NCBI RefSeq assembly: GCF_963678635.1
Contig: NC_087065.1
Coordinates: forward strand, 58,368,754 to 58,432,753
DNA length: 64,000 nucleotides
Origin: Symsagittifera roscoffensis
Lineage: Eukaryota; Xenacoelomorpha; Acoela; Convolutidae
Direction: 5' to 3'
Positions 9,985 through 22,080 of this stretch are shown here, in pieces. The position numbers and the translations under genes are program-made. The notes beneath the pieces are model-generated. The model did not search any database and was not told the origin of the DNA. It saw nothing but the letters and a program-made list of their open reading frames with translations. The stretch's first letter is position 1. Every line of letters starts with the position of its first letter.

Positions 9985-12900
9985 AAACTTGGAAATAAGT
10001 CAAATTTTTCTTCTTTTATGTTCACCGCTGGTGTAAAACGTAAATTTTGGAATTGTATTTTTTGTTAAGGTAACAATTTTTTGGCGAATTTTTGATATGA
10101 ATCGTTATGTTTTTTACCTCGAATTTACATCATTTCTGTAACTTTACGTCTGTTGACCATTCTGTGTATTTTCTATTATCTTAGCTTATAATACACCTGA
10201 GTTTTTCTTGTAATGAACGGTTCATGCCTTCGACAAGTCCGTTTGTCCATGGGGCATGATATGTTCGTGGCTTAGGTCTTATTTTGTAGATGTAACATAG
10301 TGTTAAAATTTCATAGTTTATAAACTTGTTGTGTAGGCATAATATACATTACAAGGGGGTACAGGGTTAAGTGCGTAAATGCATCAACTAATACTATTAT
10401 TTACGAATTTCCTTCTTAGGATAGTGATATAGGGCCGATGGTGTCAAATTAAATTTTATGATTGAAACATAGACTTTGTTCTTAAAAAAAAAAATTTCCG
10501 CTAATTTTTTTTAGTGTGGAAAGAGTTTGCTTAGTTGGCATGGTATGCAATCATTTTATGATACTTTCATCCGATTTGGTGCGTTTGGAAAAAAAAATTG
10601 AATAAAATTAGACTATGTTTTATCTGATCCTGCATGTCCTTTTGTATACAAGGAATTTGAAATATGTAATGCTATTTAAAAAAAACTTAATGGTAGACAG
10701 GGTACTTTTGTTTCAGAAGTCGAATATTCTAAGAGATCAGTGTTTTCGTGAATCATTTGTTTTTAATTTTTCCGAAAAATCGGAGTAAGGTTTTATTTCC
10801 TAGGATTGTGATGTCAACTTCTATTGGTTTTGTTTTCTATTTGTACCAAGTTTTAAGTTGTCTAATAACAGGGTTGCGCTTTTGGCAATTTTGTAAAAAG
10901 TGGAGTGTCTTTTCTTCTGTGGTTGGGAGAAAAATATTTTGAACTAACTCTATTAATTGTTCATTTTTGGTGTAAATCGGGGGGGGGGGGGAGGGAGGGC
11001 TGGTAATCAATGGTGTGGGTTAAATTGTCTTTTTTTTTATTAATGGGAATGTGTTTTTTCGATGTGGTTTTTAATGAAATGTTTTTTGCTGTGTGTTGGT
11101 GGTTGGAGTTTTGATTTTGAAGCTTGTTGTGATTTTAAAAGTGTAATTGTGGTACCTTCAATAGTGTTTTCAAGGAATTTTACACGAGTAAGGAAAAAAT
11201 GTGATTTATCTGGGACTGCTTACAAGTTTTCTCTTAACAAAATTTGGAATGAGTGGTCTAAAAACTTTGCTAGTGAATGCTGAAAAAGCTGCTGGTCCTA
11301 TGGTTATACCATAGAACAATCAATTTTATTCGTATTAATGATTTCCAAAAACGAACTGTGTTAGTCGACGTGATTGATCATTTAATGGCATGTGATTGTA
11401 TGCACTATTCACATCAGCTGTTGTATAGTAATGTCCATTTACTTTTGTTAGTATTACTTGTGTTTGTTCTATAGGCCAATTTTATTTTGACTCATCATTT
11501 AGAAAATTGAGATATCTGGCATCTAAAACTATTTTAAATGATTCGCCTTCAGCGAGAAAAATGAAGGAGTTGATGAAGGTATTTCTTTTTGGTTGTTGAT
11601 CTTTGTTTATTGGTGAGTTTATTCGATATTGTTCAAAAAATCTAGCAGTCTGCTTACTTTATTTTGTAAAAGAATGGGTATTTTACTTATTTTTTGTTTT
11701 TTGAAAACTGCTTCAGGTTTAAGGGGAAGTTGCAGCGGTGAATGTAATTTTCCAACATCAAACTTAGATGTGGCATAAACCACAGGGTAATTTTTTAATA
11801 TTTCTGCTAGTTGTTCAAACTCTTGCTCATTTTTCGAGAATGTTGAAAAACGAACATAATTAAGAACGTTTGATGTTCGTTTGTTTATTTCGAGATCTGT
11901 TATTAAAAATGTTATTAATAATCGAGATCTATTATTAATAATATTATTAATAATATTATTAGTAAAATTATAATTATCATTATTAATCTATTAATAATAA
12001 TCTAGAATTTTGAGATCTAATATTAATAATAATTTTTAATAATAATTAAATTTTTAATTAATAAATAAATTTTTAATAATAATTAATCATATTATCTATT
12101 ATTAATAATACTGTTGACTCGAAATAAAAAAAACATATGATTGCAAACAAAATCCCCTATTTTTAATAGGGGATTTTTTTGAAATCATCTGTTTTTTTAT
12201 TTCGAGTCATCAGTATTATTAATAATAGATATTTCATCATTTAAAATTGTTGATTGACAAATGTCTAATAACTCTACAATATTTTGAACTCTAATTGCCT
12301 TTTCCTGTGTGGGATCAAATGTTGCATTTGTTTCGTAATGTCCTGAAAGTCTTAAAAGTGAATTTTTATATGGTGATTTGTTACATTCGTGTAAAGATAT
12401 TACACATGCGTCTGTTTTTGTGCGTATTTGATGGATGAAACTTTCACTCTCAAAAGTTTTTGAATTAGTTTAAATTCAAGGTCAGACATGTATTGCTTTT
12501 GTCTATTTTGATCAGTGTTATACTGATGTACTTGATTGATAGAAAAGTTATATATGTGTTCTGATAGTGGTTTTAAATGTTTTCGTTGTTGGTTGTATAT
12601 AGGATAAAAGTTTGAGAAAAGTTGGGGATGTTTGTTTAATGTTTGGAAGAATGTTAGTGATGTGTTATCTAGTTTTGTAAATTTATCCTTATTGTTTAAT
12701 TTACTATTCAAGATGTTTCTAGTTGGTAGGTATTCAGTAAAGATTGGGATTCTAACGATATTGCGTTTTTTATATCTCTAATATGGAAAGTTCGTTTGAA
12801 GGGCTCAAGTATTAGTTTATTTTGTTTCATGGTTCTAATTGAATTTTTTCCTAATTAATGAGACTTGTGTCTTGCGCGGTGGCTAATATACTGGAAGTTT

Positions 12901-14099
12901 TAGAACGGAACAACATTGGGTGTATACTTTGAGTCTCTTTTCATGTGCAAATAGTAACATTGTTTGATTCCGCGCCAGAATCAATTAAAAAATGTATTTC
13001 AAAGTCGGTTGACTGTAAGTTTTTGGTGGTGATGTTTCAGATGTTGTATTTTGATATATTTTTTATCACTTGAGTTGGCTACGATTATATGTGGGGTGTA
13101 ATTCTTTTTTCCTTGATTATTAATTGGTTCTTGGGAGTGAGAACTATAAAAATTCATTGTGGTTTTGATTAGATTCTGTTGTCGTTTCATAATCATTTTC
13201 TACTTTGAGCATGGTAATAACAAGTGTGTTTTCCGTATCACTTTCGTCATCTGTGGTTTCACAGTATATGTGATTTAACTGTAGTTCAGAAGTTTCTGTA
13301 TTGTCGATACCTGGAGGGTCTGAAATACTTTTATTTGTAGATTGTACCTGATTTATTTGTCTTTGATGTTTTGGCGTACTGCTTCTATAGTTTTGATTCT
13401 GTGTGTTTGAAAACTGGGCATTATTTCGGTGTGGTGATTGTGAAATGTTTCTTGATCTGTTTTGATAATTATTGTTTCTAATTCTAGAAACATCACGGGA
13501 TCTATCATTATATTTATTATGATATGGTCTTTTATTGGATTGGTTTTGTATTCTATTATTTAAATAATTTCGGTTTCGATTTTTTGAATGGTTTCATTTT
13601 CGATTGTTAGAATAGTTTCAATTCTGATTTTAAGATGAATTTCTTGAACGGTCATTCGAATATTATCTATTCATAGAAATTGAATAAGAGCAATTTCTAT
13701 TTTAAAATGAATCATAACTTCTCTTTGAGTTTGATGTTGAGTAGTTGTTTCGTTACTGATTGTTTTTGCTATTCGATCTGCTATATCTATATTGTGAGTA
13801 ATATTGTGAATTTCGTCGATCTGGTGGTCTTCCGCGAAAATTATTTCGATAAGTGGATTGTGGTATATTATTACTATAGCTATCTGTAAGTGGTTTTTTC
13901 TGAGCTATTAATACTTTTTAATCTTTTTGTTTGGTAAAATTTGATCTTTTTTTTTTGTAATGATAGAAAGATTTTTTCGGTCCTTTGTGTTTTTGTGGTC
14001 TATTTAAGTTGTCTGGTTGTTTTAGTTTACACTCAGCAATGCTATGTCAATACATGCTGCATTAATGACAACATTTTAAATGATTATTTTTCTTTAAAG
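9985..14099 (-). pseudogene. pol: pol remnant, copy A
   Basis: Minus-strand order: a CCHC knuckle degraded by two stops (14030-14070), an Asn/Arg/Ser-rich linker (about 13900-13400), protease with DSGAES (about 12965-12985), the RT N-terminal part (12715-12400 and 11870-11340, interrupted by the insert at 11880-12235), then GPAAFSAF of RT. The text then jumps past the YLDD motif to PDKSHFFLTRVKFL, and a second deletion of about 1 kb removes RNase H. The integrase (about 10980-10020) keeps an equivalent of the DTKGPIS region and the WTNGLVEGMNRSLQE block near 10240. It cannot make an active polymerase. Confidence 0.75.
11880..12235. repeat. palindromic AT-rich insertion in the RT region of copy A
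   Basis: This block has no counterpart in copy C, where the flanking RT sequence is continuous. 12094-12230 is a near-perfect palindrome: ATCTATTATTAATAATACTG ... CTCGAAATAAAAAA ... AATCCCC, a short TATTTTTA centre, then the reverse complement ending at AATAATAGAT. The left part (11890-12090) is built from ATTATTAATAAT-type repeats and AGATCT copies. This looks like a MITE or other fold-back element with AT-repeat expansion. Confidence 0.7.
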
Positions 14100-16415
14100 T
14101 TTGGTTTCTTTTCATAGATGTTTAATTTTTGAATGATTTTTTTTGCTAATTTGGTATCTGAGTCTGAAACATTATTGATTTGTGAAGTTGTTGTTTAAAT
14201 ATTGTTTACATACTGTAAATTGAAGTTTTCTGTTTCTTCTAATTTCATTGTGATTTCATTTCAGCTTGTTCTAGTTTATCAATTAGTTTTTGTAAATCTT
14301 ACCATTTCGTTTGGGAGTCTGCGAGTTTCATTGCATAAAACTCTTTGATGTTATCGGTTTTTATTCAGAGTCGAACATTTTGAAAATTCTTGGGTAAATT
14401 GTTTTCAATCAGATTTATTTTTGATTGGTAGGACTGATAACCATTAGAGTAAAGAGTGGTTTGAACTGAAGCTGTGCGTCTATGTATCGAGTTTTGATGA
14501 TGTGGTGTTTTTATCGGTTTTGGACCGATAATAAAAAATAACTTTCTTGTAACTGGGTTTAAATAACTTTCTTTTGTGTACTCAGGGTCTGTTACCTTGA
14601 ATACTATGAGTAGTTTATTGCTGGCTATAGATGATCCACCCTTTAAGGTATAGATTCCTTGTCATTTGAAGTGATTCTGCTGTGTTTGGTAATTATGTAA
14701 AATTTGTAAGATTTTTTTTGTAATTTCATTTTGTTGTGAGTACCAAGGTAAGGGAATTTCGTTTCTCCTTGATTTATGATGGTGATCTTGAGATTTTGTA
14801 TGGTTTTGTGATTGCACGTTATTACTAGGCTGTTCCAGATTATGTCTTTGAGAAAAATCTTGTTGTAATTGTCGTAGTTGTTGAGTTCATATAAGGTTAG
14901 AAAAAATCTGGTTGAAAAATATCATCTGGTTGATCTATATTCTTCCAGTGATTGTTTCGTTGATTGGTATTTTGATGTTGTTTCGATTGAAGTATTCGTC
15001 ATCTTCAGAATAGGCTTTTTGGTTGGCTTTTTGTGAATTACCTGTTAAGTGGAAATTTACTTTGTTGAAAAAAAAGATAAATTTAAGTGTGGTCTATCGG
15101 AAATTTTCGTTTAACATTAAAAAACACTGATTGAGAGATTGGTTATGGTGTCTGTGGAGTGTATTTTTGTTCTTGAGGTTGATTTTGTGTTGAAGAGAGT
15201 GGTCTTGCTATTGGATTGCTAATATTTTTACTGTGATTAGCAAAATTATTGCCGTTTGCGTGCTTTTGTGTATTAGATTAAAATTTTTTGGTTATTGGTG
15301 GTCTATTTGTTGGTAATTTATGTGCGAATATTTGAAAATGACAGATAGTTTAACTGTTTATTGTAATATTGTTTGTGGGAGAGGAGTGTTATTTTTTATG
15401 TGGTGTTGTAAGTGTTGGATGAATAGGGGGAATACTTTGGTGTGTTGTTGTAGGTAGTGTTGCAACTCTTTTATCGTTTAAAGTATGATGGAACTTGGAG
15501 ATCTCGTTGTGTTAAATTTCTAGTTCTCTTAAGGGTTTCTTGTGTATTTATAAATGTTGAATTTAACTATTGTTGCTTGTCATATCCTTAAATATTGCAT
15601 TATAAGTTAGGGGTGTGAGGTCAGTTATGAGTAGAGTTGCTCTTAAATAATCTCTGTGTACGGAAATAAATTCAATTTCTGCACTTGAAATCTCATTTTA
15701 AATGTTTAAAATCAACATTTGAGATAATTCAGGGTCCCATACATCATTTGTTTCGTCTGTTAATACTGTTTCATCGTATGTTTGTGGTCGAAAATTTTTT
15801 CTTGCTTGTCAAATTAGGTCTAAATTGTAATGGAAAAATATATAATGAACCATGCTAGGATTCGTTGTAGATCACTTTTAATTTTTTATGATATTTGGTT
15901 GACTCACAAAAGAAAGTAATTCACAAATTGAGTCTAAAAATTGTGAGAAAAGATTTATTTCTGGTCTTACTATTGCATGTCGAGATGTTTGCGGTGGTGA
16001 TACATAAAATGTTTCATCAATTTTTAAAAAAAAAACATAGCTATAAAAGATAGAAAAAACATCAGTTGTGATAACTGAGTTTTGATGTTGAAGATTTTTC
16101 ATACTTTTTCTAAAAAGTTTGAGAAACCGAATTCTTTATAATCGGTTTGTATTCGTTGTGGTGGTTGATTTGATGTTTGTGGTGGTAGAATTTCAAAATT
16201 AACTATGCCGTAATTTGAAATGAATTTACTGAAGCCTGATAAAAAAAGATTGAGTACTTCAGAATTACTTGTTTACATAGGCTATTTTCATTTTCGAACA
16301 AATTTGCAATTAGATTCAGGCAAAGTTGTAATTGTCCTCCAGCGGGATTGCTTTGTGGATGAATGACAAAGGTAAGCATAGATTCATTGTCAGATTTAAC
16401 ATTGTATTGAATAAT
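14100..16415 (-). pseudogene. gag: gag remnant, copy A
   Basis: Fragments on the minus strand match Gag of B and C. Examples are GQLQLCLNLIANLFENE near 16330-16280 (GQVQFCHNLIANLFEKM in B) and a middle N-terminal-domain piece at 16102-15878 (SVITTDVFSIFYSYVF). The capsid-like part is around 14600-14290. Many stops and shifts separate them. In copy C the same polyprotein runs without a gag-pol frame change, and the surviving frame relations in A agree with that. Confidence 0.6.
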
Positions 16416-18227
16416 GGTTTGTCAAGATTTACCGTTAATGTGTAACTTTCAATATGCCTTATGGGTTGATTCCAATTATAGAGTCTTACTGGTTTGCGGA
16501 GGTATGAAGTTTTTATTCTGAGTTTACCTTTTATAGATGGTGCTGTTGATGATTTTGATTCCGAAAAAAAATTATGATCATTCATTGGTTTATTTTCATA
16601 GTGGATTAAGTATCAAAAATTTTGAAGTTTCTGTCTTGTAATTAAGTCAGATTACGAATTTCCGTTTCGTGTTCTGGAAAATTTTTGAACAATGATTTGT
16701 TTTTTTTTTGTCATTTTTGTCTTCTTTCTTTTTTGTTCATGTGTTTTAATTGCCAGACCGTATCTTTTCTTTTTAATTAAACAATTTAGGAGTACATGTG
16801 TTTGTTTGTTTTTCAAGTTATCTTTTGACATATGTAATAGATTGAGGGTTAGGTTTTTTATAGGCAAAATCCAGGGATAGGTTTTTATTTCAAAAACAAT
16901 TAGTCCTTACGATTGATATGAGGTTATTTCAATCCTGAAGGATAGATTGTCGAGTATAGGCGGATTGGAGAGAGAGTATATCAATTCGTTAGAATGGTTT
17001 TATACTTTCTCGGTGATTAGGTTTTATTCAAAGAAAAACTTACTCAATCTTGCTTAGTGTTGTGATTTATTTTCGATCGAGGGTTGGAGATTAGTAAAAA
17101 AACCACCAGGTTCAGCTGTAATTAGAACACAAGTAGATTGCTAGATACTACTTTGAAACTTAACAATTTAACGATGTCTGGGTCAACTAAGAGAAGGTCC
17201 TCAAGTGAAGGATGAGTAACCGAAGTCCTTCACTGTTTTCCTTAAGTAGACTGGTTAGTTATTTGAAAAACATCATTTAGTCTTGGGTCATTCGTAAGGG
17301 TTGGAGAGTGAATCGACGTTTGGGGTCGTTAGACACTTTTCTTAAAAGACGGGGAGATCAAAATTGTTCTAATTTATCCAAAAAAAGCCTTGACGATCAA
17401 GTATTTTTAAATGAATTCAAAATTAGAAATGGATTAAAAATTAAGAATCTAAGAACAGTTTTCATGAACTGGTTTGAAGAAAAATTAGGTAGTTCAAAAA
17501 CAAGAATAGCTCTTGACAAATTTGAATTTGAGGGTTCAAGATTCAGAAAAAGTTATAATTTAAAGGAAAAAGTGATTTAAAAGTGAAAGATTTAAATGAT
17601 ATTAATTTTGACTGATTATGGTTATGTTTTAGAAAAAGAAACAGAGAAGCCCGATTGGTGAGAGGATGAGGATATGATATGAGTCCTTGAGAATTAAGGG
17701 AACTTTTTATGAATTTGATAAAGCTAACTCTATTTTAATTCATTACCTATTTTTGTGTTTGCTATTCAACTAATTTCAACTTAAAAAACTTTTATAATTA
17801 CTTCAGATTGTTGGAACTGAACGACATTTGTATCTTTTTTATTAGTCGCTTATATAATATATTTTATTGGTTGAACATCATTCGGAGGTATATAGCGTGG
17901 AAATGAATCTTACTGCTCCAAGTAATTTATTTCATGTTAGCGAATGAAAATGTACAGCTTGATACTCTTGCTGAGAGGTAGTCGTTGCAGTCAGTTTTTT
18001 TGTTTCGCCACCTAAAAACTCGGTCCGTTATTCGAATTATAAACAGGTGTAAGCTTGAATACTCGTTGGTATTGATTAGACTTATTGAGACGTAGAGGTA
18101 AATTTTCAAAAATTCTTAACATTTTTGTATTATTTGATTGGATCTTAGATCTTGTATCTATTTTAAATTTGGTAAACCTTAATTTGTTGAGTTCTTGTTC
18201 GAGACTCTTGAGACTCTTGGTCGGACC
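16416..18227 (-). other. 5' leader of copy A
   Basis: About 1.8 kb of non-coding sequence homologous to the leader of copy B (18239-20000), as reverse complement. Shared anchors are TTACTTGGAGCA(G/A)(T/A)AAGATT and the GGATGAGTAACCGAAGT block. ORFs inside it, such as the one at 17308-17580 on the plus strand, have no counterpart in B and are taken as chance. Confidence 0.6.
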
Positions 18228-18238
18228 AATTAAGTTTA

Positions 18239-18277
18239 GGTCCGGGGTGGCTCACTCATAGAGTAATTTCATATAAG
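18239..18277. repeat. terminal inverted repeat, 5' end of copy B
   Basis: GGTCCGGGGTGGCTCACTCA then TAGAGTAATTTCATATAAG. It is the same as 841-880 and the inverse of 45191-45220. Eleven bases (18228-18238) separate it from the CGGACC end of copy A, so A and B stand head-to-head here. Confidence 0.75.
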
Positions 18278-20000
18278 TTACTGGAACCAGTTTAAAACTA
18301 GTAATTATAACAATTATACTCTTGATAAACTATCTCAGTAAAAAACTTATTAGGTCTACTCCTGAAATTCAAACAATACGGTAAACACAAGGTCAAAAAC
18401 TGAACAGCAGACCAAGGTACTACATCGTGACGCGTCGAAAATTGCAAAGAGTAAATGTCTTGAGAATTCGCTATGCAGTAAATTTTCAATCTCTGACATG
18501 AAAATAAACTTACTTGGAGCAAAAAGATTAACTTCCAAGCGATATACTTCTTGAGGTTCTACTTTATTACTTTACAATTTAATAACGGCTGATTGAAATA
18601 TACACCGGTCGTTTTTTTAAATCAAAATCCACAGTAATTTTCAAAAACTTTTTAAAAATAATTTTTTCTTTTTTGAAAAGTACAAAAATTAGTTAGTAAC
18701 TAAATAAAAGTCAGTTTTATTAGGTTTGTAAAACTTCCTTGCTTTTACTCCAACATCTTTGTTTCCTCATCTAACTATTAGCCATAATTATTCAAAAACA
18801 TCTATCATTTAAGTTTATAATCTTTTAATCAATTCTTTCAAGTTTTTTTAGTATTTCAATTAACCTAAACTTGAAATTTAAATATTATCAAGGCCTATCC
18901 TTGTTTTCTAAAAACTTAAATTTCCCTTTAACCAGATCATCAGTGCTGTCCTTGGATGTTTAAATTGAAATTTAATCCTAAATTTTAAATCATTAAATTT
19001 AAAACTATTTGATCATCAAGGCTTTCCTTGTATCAATCAGAACAGATTTGTTCCCCATCCTCCTACATCTCTATTGACCTCAATTGTCATTTCATTCTCC
19101 AATTTTTATCAAACTACGCAGGACTAATATAATATTTTGAAAAGCTAACTATTTCAATTAAGATAAACAGTGAAGAACTTCGGTTACTCATCCTCCACTT
19201 GAGCCCCGCCTCTTAGCTGACCCAGGCTAAAACAAACCCTAAAACCTACAAAGATCGATAATAGTATCTAATAATTCTAATTGTGTTATCAATCTACCTG
19301 AACCTTGTGGTTTGATTTACTACTCTCCAACCCTTGATCACAAAATCAGAATAAGTAAGTCTCTCTTAAAATAAATCTTAGCCACCGAGGAAGTAAAAAA
19401 TCATTCTAACGAAATAATATACTTTCTCTCCAAACCGCCAACCTCGACAACCCACGTCCCAAGTTAGGATAACCACAAAACAATAATAAGTACTTACAGT
19501 TTAGGAATCAAAAATTCTAACCCCTGGATTTTGCAACCATCAACCTAAACCTTATGTCAAGAGATAATTTAGGCAGTAAACAAACGATAATGCTTCACAA
19601 CTGTTTAATTCAATACGAAATATGCGATCTTTTATTTAAACCACATAGAAAAACAATATGATACATAAAAACAAGAAGATAATCAAGAAAAAAGTCAATT
19701 ATAGCTAAGCAAAAGCAAATTATTAAGAGAAGATTTTCTAAAACACGAAACGCACTTTTGAATCCGATACAGCAACAATAAAAGAATTTCAGGATTTAAA
19801 AGACACAATAGATAACAATCATCCAATAAACGACCTAAAATATATTTTTTTTAAAAATCAGAATCCACAACGCCATCATCAATAAAAGGTAAACGCAGAA
19901 TAAAAAATTCAAACATTCGTTAAGCAGTATGACTATTAAATTGGCATCAACCATTAGGACACATTAAAAGTTACACACTAACAGTAATAAAACACATAAA
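18278..20000 (+). other. 5' leader of copy B
   Basis: Non-coding. The first 60 bases (GGAACCAGTTTAAAACTAG...) repeat a segment of the 3' region of copy A. At about 18885-19040 there are three imperfect repeats of ATCAAGGCCTATCCTTG type, each able to fold as a small CAAGG/CCTTG stem; copy A keeps related ones. Such leaders commonly hold packaging or primer signals, but no primer binding site could be fixed. No coding potential seen. Confidence 0.55.
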
Positions 20001-22080
20001 ATGACTCAAAATGACGACAACTTTGACAATGATTCTATCGTTCCCCTTGTTATTCACCCACAAAGTGATCCCGCTAGAGGACAAGTACAATTTTGTCATA
20101 ATCTAATCGCTAATCTATTCGAAAAAATGAATAGCCCATGCAAGCAAGAATTTCTCGAATTAAAAACCAAAAGACAAATAGTTGATCACTATTGAACCGG
20201 CATTAGTAACATCACTTCAATTTACGGCATATTTACTATTGAAATTTTAGCATCACAGACGAATCAAACACCACACCAAATTCAAAAAGATGATATGGAC
20301 CTAGATTTCTGAAAATTTTTCGCAGAATTTCTAAAGAACACCAGAATTCACAAATAGGAAACTCAATTTTCACAAGTGATGTTTTCTATATCATTTATAG
20401 TTATATTTCCATATTAGAAACAAACGAAGTGTTAAATGTATCACCACCTCAAACATCTCCACCTAAAATAGTAAGGCAGGAAATAAATCTTTTTTTCAGG
20501 AGTTTTAGACTGAATCGGTGAAACATGCACCAATAATGATGTATCACAAATACCAAAACTTAATCTACAAAAAATTCTAGCATGGTTTTCTCAACAGCAA
20601 GAAAAAATCTCCGACCAAATGATGACAAATGATGACACCGTATTAGCAGACCAAACAGATTATGTTGGGGACCCTAAATGGTCTCTCATTTTCTTTGATA
20701 ACATCCCTAATGACATTTCAAGTCCGGCAAAAAACACTGTTTTCGTACACAAAGAATACTTAAGGGTAACTCCACTCACCATAAAGGCATCGCCCTTAAA
20801 TTTCAACACAATTTTAAATGACAAAACAAGTAGCAAGAGTTTAAATTTAACATTTATAAATACGCAAGAAACCCTTAATGGTACTGGTAATCTGACACAA
20901 CAAAAATTCAAAACCCAACACACATTATAATTGAACAATTAGTCGAAACAATATCTACAACAACACGACAAAATATCTCACTTATACATCCAACACTGAC
21001 AACATCACATAACAAAAACGCCCCCTTTCGACAAACAACAGTACAATCAACAATCAAACCATCCGTTGGTCCAAAATATTCTCACATGGATTATCAAACA
21101 CGTAGACCTATGAATGAAACACGACAAACTAACAAACAAAAACATGCAAACAGAAATATTTTCGCAGATCACAGTTATGATTTTTTCGCAAACAATAACA
21201 TTAGCAACCCAATAGCAAAACCGCTTTACACAAAAAGAAATTAATCACAAGAACATAACTACACTCAACAGATACCACAGCCAATTTCTCAATCAGTATT
21301 TCTTGATGAAAAGCAGAAAACTCCAACAGACCGTACTGAAAATTACGCAACTTTTCAACGAAATAAAAATCCAACAAAGAAACAATTTATGAGAAATCAA
21401 CAAAATTACTCTGAAGAATAAGGTTACTTCAATCAAAATCAACAACAAAACTTTAATGTTCCAGAAAAAAAACATTTGGAATATCATAAACTAAGCAGAT
21501 AATATTATTCAACCAGGTATTTTTGAACCCTGCATGAAGTCAGACCAAACAGGACCAAACACAAAAATCCTTGCCTCAACGAAAAAAATTAACAAAATTT
21601 AATAGTAATATACATTCAGAAAATCACATAAATACTCGAGGTTTCAATCCCATTGCCATATTATTCACAACAAATTGAGATAACAGAAAACCAACTTGAA
21701 AAAAATATACAAATACCAAACGCAGTGCAATTGCTTTTAAGGACAACGAATCCATACCTTATGGTGAATCATCAAAAACATTTCTTAAACCACTCATGGT
21801 ATTCACAGGAAAAGACCCTGAAAACTCAGTAGAAGACTACCTAAAGGCACTTACAGCAAATCTAATTTTAAACATGGGTCCAGAACCAAAAAACACATCA
21901 CTTCTTCAAAGTTGGATTCATAGACGCACAGCTTTAATTCAAACCACACTTGATGGTGCAGCACAAAAGTGGTTATCAGTCCTACCCATAAAAAATAAAT
22001 CTGTGAAAAAAATTTGCCCGAGAATTTTCAAAAAGGTTCGACTCTGAAAGAAACAAACAACACCAAAGAGTTTTATGCAC
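20001..22080 (+). pseudogene. gag: gag remnant, copy B
   Basis: Starts at the ATG at 20001 and runs in the frame of Gag in copy C, with stops. The first piece ends at 20193-20195 with TGA where C has CTG (after the shared IDHY/VDHY). A further piece (20619-20930) is in the same frame, and a capsid-like piece (21796-22047) contains VFTGKDPENSVEDYLKA, HRRTALIQTTLDGAAQKW and the RNase H-proximal part is absent. It joins directly to RT sequence near 22050-22085. Homologous to the N-terminal domain and Retrotrans_gag-like capsid region of C. Confidence 0.7.

Larger units (their letters stand above)
841..18227 (-). mobile_element. copy A: decayed giant Ty3-like env-bearing retroelement
   Basis: Read on the minus strand, this region follows copy C in order: leader, gag, CCHC knuckle, protease, RT, integrase, spacer, ORF-X, env, ORF4, ORF5, 3' region and terminal repeat. 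It carries many stops and frameshifts. It has lost the RT YLDD region and the RNase H, gained a palindromic insert in pol (about 11880-12235) and duplicated a 755-bp spacer block. It is clearly diverged from C at the DNA level, so features shared by A and C are informative about what selection kept. The 3' end on the minus strand is the CGGACC terminus at 841; the 5' end is placed at GGTCCG near 18222-18227. Confidence 0.85.

Noticed and set aside
16652-16867. Lys-rich ORF upstream of gag in copy A
   Set aside because: No open counterpart in B, and composition follows the AT-rich leader.
17308-17580. 90-codon plus-strand ORF in the copy A leader
   Set aside because: The homologous stretch of copy B (about 18880-19000, reverse complement) is not open; no protein conservation.
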